Part shown: positions 26,456-35,148 of the stretch, one piece after another
How the letters are laid out: each line of letters opens with the position of its first letter
How positions within the stretch are numbered: the first letter of the stretch is position 1
NCBI RefSeq assembly: GCF_030252165.1
Contig: NZ_CP126969.1
Coordinates: 2,294,001-2,358,000 of the forward strand
Length of the DNA: 64,000 bases
Direction of reading: 5' to 3'
Source of the DNA: Corynebacterium breve
GTDB lineage: Bacteria > Actinomycetota > Actinomycetes > Mycobacteriales > Mycobacteriaceae
The notes under the pieces: generated by a model
The model's database searches: none
What the model was told of the DNA's origin: nothing
The model's input: only the letters and a program-made list of their open reading frames with translations
Position numbers and translations under genes: made by a program

Positions 26456-27922
26456 ATGGTCAATAAAGTAGTCACCGACACCGCAGTAGCCCTCGAAGGA
26501 ATGAAGGACGGCGACACGATCGTCATGGGTGGCTTCGGCGCCGTTGGCTCCCCTTTGACGCTGATTCGCGCAATCCGCGACAGCGATCTCACGGACTTGA
26601 CTGTCTACTCCAACAACCCTGGCTTCGACATCGGGACTGGCACCATTGGCATCGCAACTCTGATCGAGGCGAACAAACTACGCAAATTCGGCGGCTTCTA
26701 CATCGGCCACAACCAGATCCTGCAGTCCAAAATGTTCTCTGGAGAAATTGAGATCGACCTGATCCCCCAGGGCACCCTCGCCGAGAAAATGCGCGCCGGT
26801 CGCGCGGGCATCCCAGCCTTTTTCACCGCATCGGGAGTAGACACTGCTCGCTCCGACGGTGGTCTCCCCCAGCTTTACGACGAAATCGGCGAGGTGATCA
26901 AGCGCTCCGAACCAGTAGAGATCCACAAGTTCACCCGCTACGGCAAGACCGAACGCTACATGTTGGAGGAGTCCTTCGCCGCAGATTTCGTCCTGGTGCG
27001 CGCATGGAAGGCGGACACCGAGGGAAACCTTGTCTTCCGCGCGACGGGCGGAAACTTCAATGCAGACGCAGCAGGCTGTGGCCAAGTCACCGTGGCCGAG
27101 GCGGAACATGTGGTCCCCGCCGGCTCGCTCACCCCAGAAGAGATCGATGTCCCAGGTATCTTCGTCGATCGCGTTTTGCAGCTGACCCCAGAACAGGCGG
27201 AAGAGAAAGTCATCGTATTTCGCACCGTGCGCGAACGTGGCGTGGAAGATGCCAAGCCTGTGGACAAGGGGAAGCTGGACAAGGGTTGGACCCGCATGCA
27301 GCTGGCCGCCCGAGCGGCGAAAGAACTCCACGAGGGCGAATACGTCAACCTCGGTATCGGCATCCCGACCGCCACGGCAAACTTCCTACCGGAAGACGTG
27401 CATATCACTCTGCAATCCGAAAACGGCATCCTCAAGACTGGGCCTTACCCGTACGAGGATGAAATCGATCCCGATACCATCAACGCAGGCAAGGAGCTTG
27501 TCACGATTTTGCCGGGCGGATCGGTGTTTGATTCGTCGACAAGCTTTGCGATGATCCGCGGCGGCCACATCGATACTGCGGTGCTGGGAGCGCTGGAGGT
27601 CTCGCAAAACGGTGATATTGCCAACTGGGCGGTGCCGGGGCAGAAGATGCGGGGCATGGGCGGCGCGATGGACCTGGTGAAGGGAGCGCGCCGCGTCATT
27701 GCTGTGCTGGAACATACGACTGCCGAAAAGGGTGAGTCGCGCGTTCTCAAGGAGTGCACGTTCCCGCTGACGGCGAAGGGAGTCGTGCAGACCATCATCA
27801 CCACCCTCGGCGTTTTCCAGGTGAAAGAGTCCGGGCTGGTGCGCACCGAGCTGGCACCGAACGTGACTGAGGAAGACGTGGCCGCAAACACCGAGGCCGA
27901 CTACACCGTACGCCTCGGTTAG
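26456..27922 (+). CDS. Fused 3-oxoacid CoA-transferase (SCOT-type, alpha and beta in one chain)
   Basis: A 488-residue class I CoA-transferase with both subunit halves fused, as in mammalian SCOT. The alpha part has VMGGFGAVGSP and the beta part starts near residue 280 with NLGIGIPT. The catalytic Glu, which forms the CoA thioester, is about Glu322 in QSENGILKTG. It most likely moves CoA between succinyl-CoA (or acetyl-CoA) and acetoacetate or a related short acid. With the thiolase this gives a route from acetoacetate to acetyl-CoA. ATG 26456 follows AAGGA. Its stop overlaps that of the convergent kinase by four bases. Confidence 0.88.
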   Translation: MVNKVVTDTAVALEGMKDGDTIVMGGFGAVGSPLTLIRAIRDSDLTDLTVYSNNPGFDIGTGTIGIATLIEANKLRKFGGFYIGHNQILQSKMFSGEIEIDLIPQGTLAEKMRAGRAGIPAFFTASGVDTARSDGGLPQLYDEIGEVIKRSEPVEIHKFTRYGKTERYMLEESFAADFVLVRAWKADTEGNLVFRATGGNFNADAAGCGQVTVAEAEHVVPAGSLTPEEIDVPGIFVDRVLQLTPEQAEEKVIVFRTVRERGVEDAKPVDKGKLDKGWTRMQLAARAAKELHEGEYVNLGIGIPTATANFLPEDVHITLQSENGILKTGPYPYEDEIDPDTINAGKELVTILPGGSVFDSSTSFAMIRGGHIDTAVLGALEVSQNGDIANWAVPGQKMRGMGGAMDLVKGARRVIAVLEHTTAEKGESRVLKECTFPLTAKGVVQTIITTLGVFQVKESGLVRTELAPNVTEEDVAANTEADYTVRLG

Positions 27923-29427
27923 TTTGCGGCAACGAGTTCGCTGTAGAGCTCGTCGAAACGCGTGCGCAGCCGGTCGAAATAGTCCGCGTGTGCCGGGTTG
28001 GGGGTCATCGGTTCACCGAATGGCGGAGTCGCGCGCTGGATTCCCGGCGCGATGACATCGAGCGTGATTAACGCGGTGCCGCGCAGGGTGGCACGCTTCA
28101 TCGCCAGCGGAATCACCTCGCAGCCCAGCGCATCTGCCAACACGTTGAGCCACTGAGGGTGATCGGTGGTCACTCGGCCTGAGGCAATGATGCGCTCTGG
28201 TTGGGCGCCCGCGAGATCGAGCTGTTCGTAGACCCGCTCGTAGGACACGGCGAGACCTTCGATTAGGCCACGCCACAAGTCGAGCGGGGTGGTGTCGTCG
28301 GTAATGCCCACGAGCGAGGCCTTGGCATCGGCGGCCCACCCGGTGGCGCGTTCGCCGGAGAAAAACGGCAGGACCACTGGGGCATGCTCGGAGGTGGCAC
28401 CGGCGAGGACTTCGGCTAATTCGCCAGAGTCCACTGGTGTCACGACGCGCTCTAGCCAGGAAACAGCGCGGCCAACGTCGTTGAGAGCTCCCCCCAGAAT
28501 CACCTGGTCGCGGGCCACGCGGTAGCACCACAGGCCGGATGGAATCGTCTCAGGAGCCTCGGGCAGGATCACGCGCATCGCCCCCGATGTCGCGGCGGCC
28601 ACTGCGATGGTGGTCGGGTCGATGGCGCCAGGGCCGACATTGGACGGCCACCCATCCGGGATGCCGTGAAACCACGGAACGCCATTGAGCGCTTCCCACT
28701 CGGTTTGGGCCGGGTAGGCGGGCTCGTCGGGAAAGTGCAGCGGGGCGATCATGGATTCGGGGACGTTGCAGGCTTCCAACACTTCCCCGTCGAGCTCGCC
28801 GGTGTGGGCGTTGACGATGCCGCACCACGCTCCGGTAGAGACGGCTAGGCCTTCGATGTCGGCCAGCTTGAGGTAGACGTACTCCCCGATCGTCATGACT
28901 TTGGCAGCGGCATCCCACTTCTCGGGGAAATCGGACTGCGCCCAGAGGAATCGCGCGGGCTGGTAGGAGGTGTGCACGCGTACGCCGGTGCGCTGGTGGT
29001 AGGCATCTGGGTCGATGAGCGATTCCACCTCGGCGACATACGGGGCACAACGCGAGTCGGCGTAGGTGGCGCAGGAGGTGAGAGCGGCGCCGGAGTCGTC
29101 GACAAGCAAGAATGAGGAGGCGAAGGAATCGAAGCACACGCCCTTGATCTGGAGGGCGTTCTCGGCGGCGAAGTCGACGATCGCGCTGACGATTTCACGG
29201 CATTCCTCGGCAACTTGGTCGGGATCGATCTCGCTGGTGCCGTCTTGGGCGGTGGTGAATTCGTGTGAAATGCGCTGCTTGGAGCCCTTGACTGGGCAGC
29301 CGGTGACATCGTATAGGCCGCCTCGCGAGGCGGTGGAGCCGACGTCCAAGGCGAGCACGTACGGCCCCGAGGATTCTCCGAGATGAATGGACATGGTGGG
29401 GATCTTCTTTGGCTTGTCGTCCGTCAT
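27919..29427 (-). CDS. FGGY-family carbohydrate kinase (gluconokinase-like)
   Basis: A 502-residue sugar kinase. The N-terminus has the ATP-phosphate loop ALDVGSTASRGGLYD, and a later ATSGAMRV region matches the ADP-binding loop of gluconate/xylulose kinases. The C-terminal GRVTTDHPQWLNVLAD is the FGGY signature region. It phosphorylates a sugar or sugar acid with ATP; gluconate is the best guess from the ATSGAMR-like loop, but xylulose or another sugar cannot be excluded. No transporter or sugar regulator is next to it. Confidence 0.8.
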   Translation of the reverse strand: MTDDKPKKIPTMSIHLGESSGPYVLALDVGSTASRGGLYDVTGCPVKGSKQRISHEFTTAQDGTSEIDPDQVAEECREIVSAIVDFAAENALQIKGVCFDSFASSFLLVDDSGAALTSCATYADSRCAPYVAEVESLIDPDAYHQRTGVRVHTSYQPARFLWAQSDFPEKWDAAAKVMTIGEYVYLKLADIEGLAVSTGAWCGIVNAHTGELDGEVLEACNVPESMIAPLHFPDEPAYPAQTEWEALNGVPWFHGIPDGWPSNVGPGAIDPTTIAVAAATSGAMRVILPEAPETIPSGLWCYRVARDQVILGGALNDVGRAVSWLERVVTPVDSGELAEVLAGATSEHAPVVLPFFSGERATGWAADAKASLVGITDDTTPLDLWRGLIEGLAVSYERVYEQLDLAGAQPERIIASGRVTTDHPQWLNVLADALGCEVIPLAMKRATLRGTALITLDVIAPGIQRATPPFGEPMTPNPAHADYFDRLRTRFDELYSELVAAN

Positions 29428-29584
29428 GGTCCCGCTCCCTTTCCGGTTTAATTGGGATTACCTAACTTGTTTTCCAGCCTATTACAGCGAGAATACCGAT
29501 TTACGCGCTTCGGCAAAACGGCGCAAATTCACCATCCACGAAACTTGACGCGCGCGTTCAATGTTTTGGTCGTAACCTAGTCCC

Positions 29585-30880
29585 ATGATCGTTTCGTTGC
29601 TGATTACCGTGGAGGGCTCCAAGCCTGAAATGTCGCGGTTGATTAATGTGGACGACTCGACTGATCTAGGGGAACTTTCGAATGTCATCGAGGCCGCCTT
29701 TGGTTTTTCGGGTATGGCCACACATATGTATATGGACGCCACGGGCCCAACCCGCCACGTCTACGCTCCGACACCCAGTGCCGGCGAGCTGAACGAGCGC
29801 ACCGTTAGTGTCGCAGAGATCGGCCGCACCACCTACGTGTACGATTCCGCCGCGAACTGGAATATGGCGATTGAGCCACTGGGACATTCCGAAATTGATG
29901 GGCCTACCCCATTGCTTGTCGACGCCCAAGGCCCCGACGTGGTCGAAGCCTGCGGTGGCCCCACCATGATGACCCGCTTCCACCACGAAGCCCGCCGCCT
30001 CACCGCCGGACTGGTGCCGGACATGGAGGTCGCCCCCCTGCTACTTAGCTTCCTGCCGGTCATGAGCCCCGAGCGCATCCTCCAGCGCCTGACCCACGCC
30101 GATCACATCACGATCTCCGAGCGCATCGCCTACATCGCCGAGGAGATGCAGATCGACGCCGCCTCACGTGTGCCAGATGACCCCCGCGCCCCATTGCTTG
30201 CCGACGAGTTCGATCGCTTCCTCGAAAGCCGTCCCGACCTGCAGCAAATCCTCTCCTTGGACCCAAATCCAGAGCACAACCCGACACTAGTCGCTGCCAT
30301 CGCAGAGTTCTTCTCAGAGAACCTCATCGAGGACGATGGCCCGGATCCGATGGAGCATAACATCACCGTGCTGCTGGACTACGCCGCCGAGGGCCTGTCC
30401 CTGACCGAGAGCGGCCAACTTCGCCCCCACGACGTGCGCTTGATCGCCGACGAGATGGGCATCGCGATGGACCCTGCGAACAGCACTGAGCAACCCCGCG
30501 AGTCCGCCGTGGGTCCGTTGCATGCACTGCGCCGGGTGTTAACCTCGGCCGGATTGATCCAGGAGCAGGCACAACAGGTCCGCCTCTCCCCTTTGGGCCA
30601 AGTGCTTGTCGACGACTCCCCCGCCCTCGTATCCCACTTGGCCAATGAACTGCCCCGAGCTTTCGACGATGCCGAATGGCCGCGGGTCTTGATCTGGCTC
30701 GCCGGCACGACTGGCACGCGAACCCCTTGTTCGTCGCTGATGACGCTGGAAAATCCCGAGCACGCCACCGATGTATTTGTGGGGCTTGGCGTTTTGCAGC
30801 CGACCAACGGGCATGCCATGACAGGCGCTGGCCAGCGGTTTTTGGCGCAGCTGCTAGAGCGTCACGCTGACGAGGTATAA
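29585..30880 (+). CDS. pRiA4b ORF3-like domain protein with C-terminal winged-helix-like segment
   Basis: A 431-residue cytoplasmic protein. The first 120 residues (DLGELSNVIEAAFGFSG followed by HMYMD) resemble the plasmid pRiA4b ORF3-like domain often seen in mobile-element passenger proteins. The C-terminal part, LTSAGLIQEQAQQVRLSPLG, looks like a winged-helix recognition region and resembles the 230-residue protein at 33139-33831 (GLMELQGSELILTSSGE). No catalytic residues are visible. The last 27 bases overlap the convergent DUF202 gene. Function unknown. Confidence 0.6.
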   Translation: MIVSLLITVEGSKPEMSRLINVDDSTDLGELSNVIEAAFGFSGMATHMYMDATGPTRHVYAPTPSAGELNERTVSVAEIGRTTYVYDSAANWNMAIEPLGHSEIDGPTPLLVDAQGPDVVEACGGPTMMTRFHHEARRLTAGLVPDMEVAPLLLSFLPVMSPERILQRLTHADHITISERIAYIAEEMQIDAASRVPDDPRAPLLADEFDRFLESRPDLQQILSLDPNPEHNPTLVAAIAEFFSENLIEDDGPDPMEHNITVLLDYAAEGLSLTESGQLRPHDVRLIADEMGIAMDPANSTEQPRESAVGPLHALRRVLTSAGLIQEQAQQVRLSPLGQVLVDDSPALVSHLANELPRAFDDAEWPRVLIWLAGTTGTRTPCSSLMTLENPEHATDVFVGLGVLQPTNGHAMTGAGQRFLAQLLERHADEV

Positions 30881-31177
30881 CCCGATCGCACCGAGCGTGG
30901 TCATCGCAATGGTCATGGCAAGCACCGCGTTGACGTTGGGCGGAACCACTTCTTCAGCGAGTCCCTGGGCTTCTCGGGCATACCGCTTTCGCTGGGTCAC
31001 AGTGATAACAAGGGAGAGCACGGCAAGCAGCCCGATCGCACCGAACACGACCCCGGGATAGTGCCCTGACCAGCGCAGGAGGGTAGCCGAACACACAAGC
31101 ATGGCCAGCGCCGTGCGTTGCCAGGAGAGACTCGTGCGTTCCGGCTGTAGACCAGGGTCGGAGACGGGGATCGTCAC
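30854..31177 (-). CDS. DUF202-family membrane protein
   Basis: A 107-residue membrane protein with the DUF202 N-terminus DPGLQPERTSLSWQRTALA and about three spans. Starts at GTG 31177, overlapping the stop of the preceding gene (GTGA). Role unknown. The 3' end overlaps the upstream plus-strand gene. Confidence 0.85.
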   Translation of the reverse strand: MTIPVSDPGLQPERTSLSWQRTALAMLVCSATLLRWSGHYPGVVFGAIGLLAVLSLVITVTQRKRYAREAQGLAEEVVPPNVNAVLAMTIAMTTLGAIGLYLVSVTL

Positions 31178-31539
31178 AGAAGGCTGCCGATCATGACTAA
31201 CGAACCGCCGACGATTCCCACTCCGAGTATGGGTGCGATCGCTGGAACCGGCAGGGGCCTTCCATGGCGAAGCGCGCGTTCAACACGTACCCAGCGAACC
31301 GCGGAGCCGAGGGCCACGAACATGCCCAAGATGATGATGATCAACGCGGCGGTGTGGCGCAAAGCCGGCTCGATGGACGGAATCTCGAAGGCTTCGAGCG
31401 CGATGCCACCGGCGAGAAAGGCCAGCGACGTGCGCGTCCAAGCGAGGAAGGTGCGTTCGTTCGCCAGGGTGAAGCGCGGGTCGGGTTCGTCGCCGTCGGG
31501 GAAGAACGCTCGGGCGAGCGGGCTTCTATGATCACTCAT
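31174..31539 (-). CDS. YidH-type DUF202 membrane protein
   Basis: A 121-residue membrane protein with the family motif NERTFLAWTRTSLAFLAGGIA and three hydrophobic spans. Start ATG 31539 gives MSDHRSPLAR and avoids a longer, weaker N-terminus. It is translationally coupled to a second DUF202 gene, an arrangement common for this pair. Function not established. Confidence 0.85.
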   Translation of the reverse strand: MSDHRSPLARAFFPDGDEPDPRFTLANERTFLAWTRTSLAFLAGGIALEAFEIPSIEPALRHTAALIIIILGMFVALGSAVRWVRVERALRHGRPLPVPAIAPILGVGIVGGSLVMIGSLL

Positions 31540-31591
31540 GGTGCTCAAGTTTAGCCCTGATCTGGCGCTGTGCTGGGTCGGGTGGTCGTCG

Positions 31592-32116
31592 TTAAGCAAA
31601 AAGTGCGTAGACAAACGGCGCGATGGTGGCTGTGGCAGCGACGATGATCAGCCAGATGAAGGCTTTGGGGTTGTGCAGGCGGGTCGCGGCGAGGCCACCG
31701 ATGAGGGCACCGAGGGTATTAAAGATGAGATCGTCGATGTCTGAATAGCCCACGGCCAGCGCGTACTGGGCGATTTCGATCGCAAGGCTCGCGACGAAAC
31801 CCGTGGTGGCCGCGGTGAAAAGTGGGCGACGGGGCGAGGCAAGCGTGACGGCTAGGAAGCCGACCGGGATGAAGAGAGCGGTGTTGCCGATGACGTTGAG
31901 CAGCGGCGCCCACCACACGATGGGATCGATGAATTCCTGCAGGGGATAGGGTCGCAGCTCGCGGTGCTGATAGGATTCGGCACGCCATACGCCGGGGAGG
32001 GAGACATGCGCTTTGAGCATGGTGAAGCAGAGGATCGCCACCGCGGTGAGTGCGGTGGCGATGCGGGGCAGTCTCTGCGATTGCTGCGATTCCATCACTT
32101 CAATCACTCTAGTCAC
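31592..32116 (-). CDS. VanZ-family membrane protein
   Basis: A 174-residue protein with about five hydrophobic segments. The VanZ-type motifs GNTALFIPVGFL, EIAQ and DIDDLIFNTLGALIG are visible. VanZ-like proteins are linked to teicoplanin resistance or envelope function in some genera, but most are of unknown role. The GTG at 32116 has no good ribosome site; an ATG at 32095 (MESQQSQ) is an alternative start. It faces away from the oxidoreductase gene. Confidence 0.82.
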   Translation of the reverse strand: MTRVIEVMESQQSQRLPRIATALTAVAILCFTMLKAHVSLPGVWRAESYQHRELRPYPLQEFIDPIVWWAPLLNVIGNTALFIPVGFLAVTLASPRRPLFTAATTGFVASLAIEIAQYALAVGYSDIDDLIFNTLGALIGGLAATRLHNPKAFIWLIIVAATATIAPFVYALFA

Positions 32117-32187
32117 ATTGCCTGGGCAAGTTCTGAAAGGTCGCTGGCCTGCGGTTGGATCTACGCAAATTCACCTATCGTGGAGTT

Positions 32188-33135
32188 ATGACTTCCACCC
32201 TGTTAGTTACCGAAAACGGTCCAACCATCACCCCAACGACCGACGAGTTCGCAGGCGAGGGCAACACGCTTATCGACCTCTCGCACTCCTCGGTCAACTT
32301 CAAAGACGGAATGGCATTGGCCGGCGATCGCGGAGTTGTCCGCTCGCTGCCACTGGTGCCCGGCATTGACGCCGTCGGCCTTGTCGTCGAATCACCAACG
32401 CTCTTACCTGGCACTTTGGTCACCGTCAACGGCCACGGAATCGGGGAGCGTCGCCATGGTGGGTACACCCCACAAATGCGTATCGACGACTCCATGATCA
32501 CCCCGGTACCCGAACGCTTCGATGCGTGGACCGCGGCTGCCATTGGCACCGCTGGTTTTACCGCAGCGCTGTCCGTCCTCGGCCTGGGCGCCGTCGAAGG
32601 CGACGTCCTGGTCACCGGGCCGACCGGGGGAGTAGGCTCCATCGCCGTGCAGCTGCTTGCCGCGAAAGGCTACCGCGTGGTCGCTGCCACTGGGCGTGTC
32701 GACGAGCACGGCGACTACCTGCGCGAACTCGGCGCCGCTGACGTCATCGACCGAGCCGAACTCGCCGAACCTGGTCGCCCGCTACAAAAAGCGCGGTTCG
32801 GCGGCGTCGTGGACACTGTTGGCTCCGTTCCGCTGGCGAACGCGTTGGCGCAGGTCAGCTGGGGCGGCACAGTGACGGCGTGTGGCATGGCTGCGGGTGC
32901 CGACCTGCCAGCCAGCGTCCTCCCATTCATCCTGCGCGGTGTGAACCTAGTCGGCATCAACTCCGTCGATGCACCATACGAACTGCGCTCGGACGCTTGG
33001 GCGTTGCTCTCCGATTCCCTCGATCTGGACGCCCTACGCAGTCTGACCACCACCGTTGACCTCGAAGGCGCCATCAAGGTGGGCGAGAGTTTGCTAGCCG
33101 GTACGCACAAGGGTCGCACCGTGGTAGAACTCTAA
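32188..33135 (+). CDS. Zinc-less MDR oxidoreductase (AcuI/YhdH-type)
   Basis: A 315-residue NADPH-dependent reductase of the medium-chain dehydrogenase family. NFKDGMA and PGIDAVG near the N-terminus and VLVTGPTGGVGSIAVQLLA (NADPH loop) are typical of AcuI/YhdH, which reduces acrylyl-CoA. The structural zinc Cys motifs are absent. ATG 32188 has TGGAG upstream. The next gene starts three bases after its stop, so they are probably co-transcribed. Substrate in this organism is not known. Confidence 0.85.
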   Translation: MTSTLLVTENGPTITPTTDEFAGEGNTLIDLSHSSVNFKDGMALAGDRGVVRSLPLVPGIDAVGLVVESPTLLPGTLVTVNGHGIGERRHGGYTPQMRIDDSMITPVPERFDAWTAAAIGTAGFTAALSVLGLGAVEGDVLVTGPTGGVGSIAVQLLAAKGYRVVAATGRVDEHGDYLRELGAADVIDRAELAEPGRPLQKARFGGVVDTVGSVPLANALAQVSWGGTVTACGMAAGADLPASVLPFILRGVNLVGINSVDAPYELRSDAWALLSDSLDLDALRSLTTTVDLEGAIKVGESLLAGTHKGRTVVEL

Positions 33136-33138
33136 TTC

Positions 33139-33831
33139 ATGACCACTGAACGCGACGACATGCTGGCCATGTCGCCCCTCGACCAGCTCGCCGCTGGCTT
33201 CCCTCGCCTGGCTCCCCTGATCGCCGCTGCATCCCTGGACTCCTATGCCGTAGTGCCGGAGCCCTCACGATCCGCCGCCGTTGAGCAGCTTTCCTCGGTG
33301 TTAGGCCCGGTGCTGAATGGAGTTGCGTCGCAAGGCATGCTTATCGACGACCCCGCCTCCCACCCAGCCATGTGGACCTTCGTTCGCGATTTCGCCGAGG
33401 CCATTCCATCACTGGTTGAGTTGCTTCACTCTACTGGCTTGATGGAATTACAGGGCTCTGAACTGATACTGACTTCTTCAGGCGAGTCCGCGCGACGGAA
33501 TCCTGCCGAGCTGTTTGATGTAATCTGCTCCGCGATGCCGTTGACCTTCAACAGCACCGAGCACATGGAAGCCACCATCGAATCGCTGTGCGCGCTGGTT
33601 GGCACGTCGCAGGCCGCGACCCTATTGGGCACCAGCACAGCCCAGTTCGACGAGGCCTACCGCTCGTTGATTCTCGACACCACCGATGCCGCCCCCACCC
33701 ACGCCACTCAGCTGAACCGTGACGTACGCGACCTCCTTGGTTTAGTGCAGCACAACGCGTTTGTGCCAGGCGCGACCTCACTTACGTCGGTGGGAAAGAC
33801 CATCGTCGGTCACGCACTGTCGCAGTTCTAG
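33139..33831 (+). CDS. Hypothetical helical protein
   Basis: A 230-residue protein of unknown function, three bases after the oxidoreductase stop. Segments GLMELQGSELILTSSGE and ARRNPAELFDV look like a winged-helix/helical fold and resemble the C-terminal part of the protein at 29585. No signal peptide or membrane span. Possibly a small regulator, which is a guess from fold pattern only. Confidence 0.6.
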   Translation: MTTERDDMLAMSPLDQLAAGFPRLAPLIAAASLDSYAVVPEPSRSAAVEQLSSVLGPVLNGVASQGMLIDDPASHPAMWTFVRDFAEAIPSLVELLHSTGLMELQGSELILTSSGESARRNPAELFDVICSAMPLTFNSTEHMEATIESLCALVGTSQAATLLGTSTAQFDEAYRSLILDTTDAAPTHATQLNRDVRDLLGLVQHNAFVPGATSLTSVGKTIVGHALSQF

Positions 33832-33890
33832 GATGTGGCGGTCCTGGGCGTGCTGGGTGTGCTTGGCGTCCTGGGCTTTCCGTCATTCCA

Positions 33891-33979
33891 CCGCAAACTG
33901 ACCTTTGCAAAACGGCCTTTACCGAGTGGCCCACTTTGCTCCACTTGGTAAAGGTCAGTCTGTAAAGGTCAGTTTGCGG
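33891..33979. repeat. Long nested inverted repeat (cruciform-like)
   Basis: Outer arms 33891-33909 and 33961-33979 pair at 18 of 19 positions. Inner arms 33916-33929 and 33941-33954 pair at 13 of 14. The 12-base GTAAAGGTCAGT is also repeated in tandem at 33948-33959 and 33962-33973. The structure looks like a two-part hairpin of about 90 bases. Confidence 0.75.
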
Positions 33980-33992
33980 CCGGTGGGCGACA

Positions 33993-34050
33993 GGGGCCAG
34001 CGGCGGAGGGGCCAGCGGCGGAGGGGCGCAGCGGCGCAGCGGCGCAGCGG
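33993..34050. repeat. GC-rich tandem repeats
   Basis: GGGGCCAGCGGCGGA occurs twice in tandem (33993-34022), followed by three copies of GGCGCAGC (34025-34048). No coding frame uses them. Confidence 0.75.
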
Positions 34051-34151
34051 CCGGGGCCACTAGGCAGCGGCCGTGCGGAGTGGCCAGCGACAGCCAGCCC
34101 AACACAGTCTCATAATGGAAAACTTGTCAATTATTGTTTACGCTCGCGTGA

Positions 34152-35111
34152 GTGAACATTGATGACGTAGATCCACTCATCCAGAACATCTACCACTCCC
34201 TTGAACTTATTGGCGTCTTCTTGGCGGCGATCGTTGGCGGAACGGTTGCTAGGAGGTACAACCTCGACATCATCGGCTTCTTCATCATGGCCCTAGTTTC
34301 GTCGCTAGGTGGTGGCATGCTCCGCGACATGCTGATTGGCCAAGGCACTGTCGCTGCGATGAGAAGCCAGGAGTATCTGCTGTTGGCGCTGGCTGGGGCG
34401 CTGATTGCGTGGCTCACGCTGTTGCGCGGCTGGCTGTGGGACCTCACCAGCTTCCACATGGACATGGTGGTCTTAGGAGTCTGGGCGGTCACCGGCACGA
34501 CCAAGGCGCTGAATTATGGACTCCCATGGATCTCGTGTGTGTTCATGGGGGTGCTCACTGCGTTGGGTGGCGGCATGCTGCGAGACATTTGCATTGGCAA
34601 GATTCCGGCGCTGTTTACGTCTCAGCAGATGTACGTGATTCCGGCGACGATCGCGTCGGTGGCTATGATCGCCTTCTTCGAAGCTGACCGAGAGCCGGTT
34701 GGCATGGTGTTGTCCCCGATCTTGGCGTTTGTTTTGGCGATGCTGTCGTATTGGATGGGCTGGTACATTCCGGCGCGCCAGGATTTCGCGCCGCTAAACT
34801 CCATTGGCAGCCAGCTGCGCCAGGCGCTAAGCCCTGTGGAGGAGGCCGGTAGAGAGGTTGCTCGCGAGGTGGAGCCGAAGTGGCTGCGCAAGTGGCGACA
34901 CAAGCAGATGGAGAAGTCCGCCGCAGAGTCGCAGGAAGATGCCCAAGAGGACGTGGCCGACGAGACCCTCACGGAGAAGCAGGTCCGAGAGGAAGTCAGC
35001 GACGACACCAGCAGGGAAGAGTTCCTCGATGCGCCGTACAAGGCATACATGGATGCCCCGGATCAACGAAACAATCGCGAGACCTTGAAGCTCAGACGCG
35101 GGCGAGCATAA
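34152..35111 (+). CDS. UPF0126/TRIC-type channel protein with long charged tail
   Basis: A 319-residue membrane protein with two repeats of the UPF0126 domain, each ending in GGGMLRD, the layout of bacterial TRIC-like cation channels. About six spans cover residues 15-205. A charged tail of about 110 residues (Glu, Asp, Lys, Arg rich) follows; most family members lack it. Starts with GTG 34152 giving MNIDDVDP; the ribosome site is weak. A bidirectional terminator separates it from leuS. Ion specificity is unknown. Confidence 0.82.
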   Translation: MNIDDVDPLIQNIYHSLELIGVFLAAIVGGTVARRYNLDIIGFFIMALVSSLGGGMLRDMLIGQGTVAAMRSQEYLLLALAGALIAWLTLLRGWLWDLTSFHMDMVVLGVWAVTGTTKALNYGLPWISCVFMGVLTALGGGMLRDICIGKIPALFTSQQMYVIPATIASVAMIAFFEADREPVGMVLSPILAFVLAMLSYWMGWYIPARQDFAPLNSIGSQLRQALSPVEEAGREVAREVEPKWLRKWRHKQMEKSAAESQEDAQEDVADETLTEKQVREEVSDDTSREEFLDAPYKAYMDAPDQRNNRETLKLRRGRA

Positions 35112-35114
35112 GGA

Positions 35115-35142
35115 AAAGCGCCCTCCACACGGAGGGCGCTTT
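35115..35142. terminator. Bidirectional terminator between UPF0126 gene and leuS
   Basis: AAAGCGCCCTCC and GGAGGGCGCTTT (35115-35126 and 35131-35142) form a perfect 12-bp stem with an ACAC loop. T-rich sequence on both sides suits both convergent genes. Confidence 0.9.
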
Positions 35143-35148
35143 CTGCTT

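Larger units (their letters stand above)
33832..34151. other. Gene-free 320-base gap with repeats
   Basis: The stretch between the helical protein and the UPF0126 gene holds no convincing gene. It contains a long nested inverted repeat (33891-33979) and a GC-rich tandem repeat tract (33993-34050), and probably the promoter of the UPF0126 gene near its end. Confidence 0.7.
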
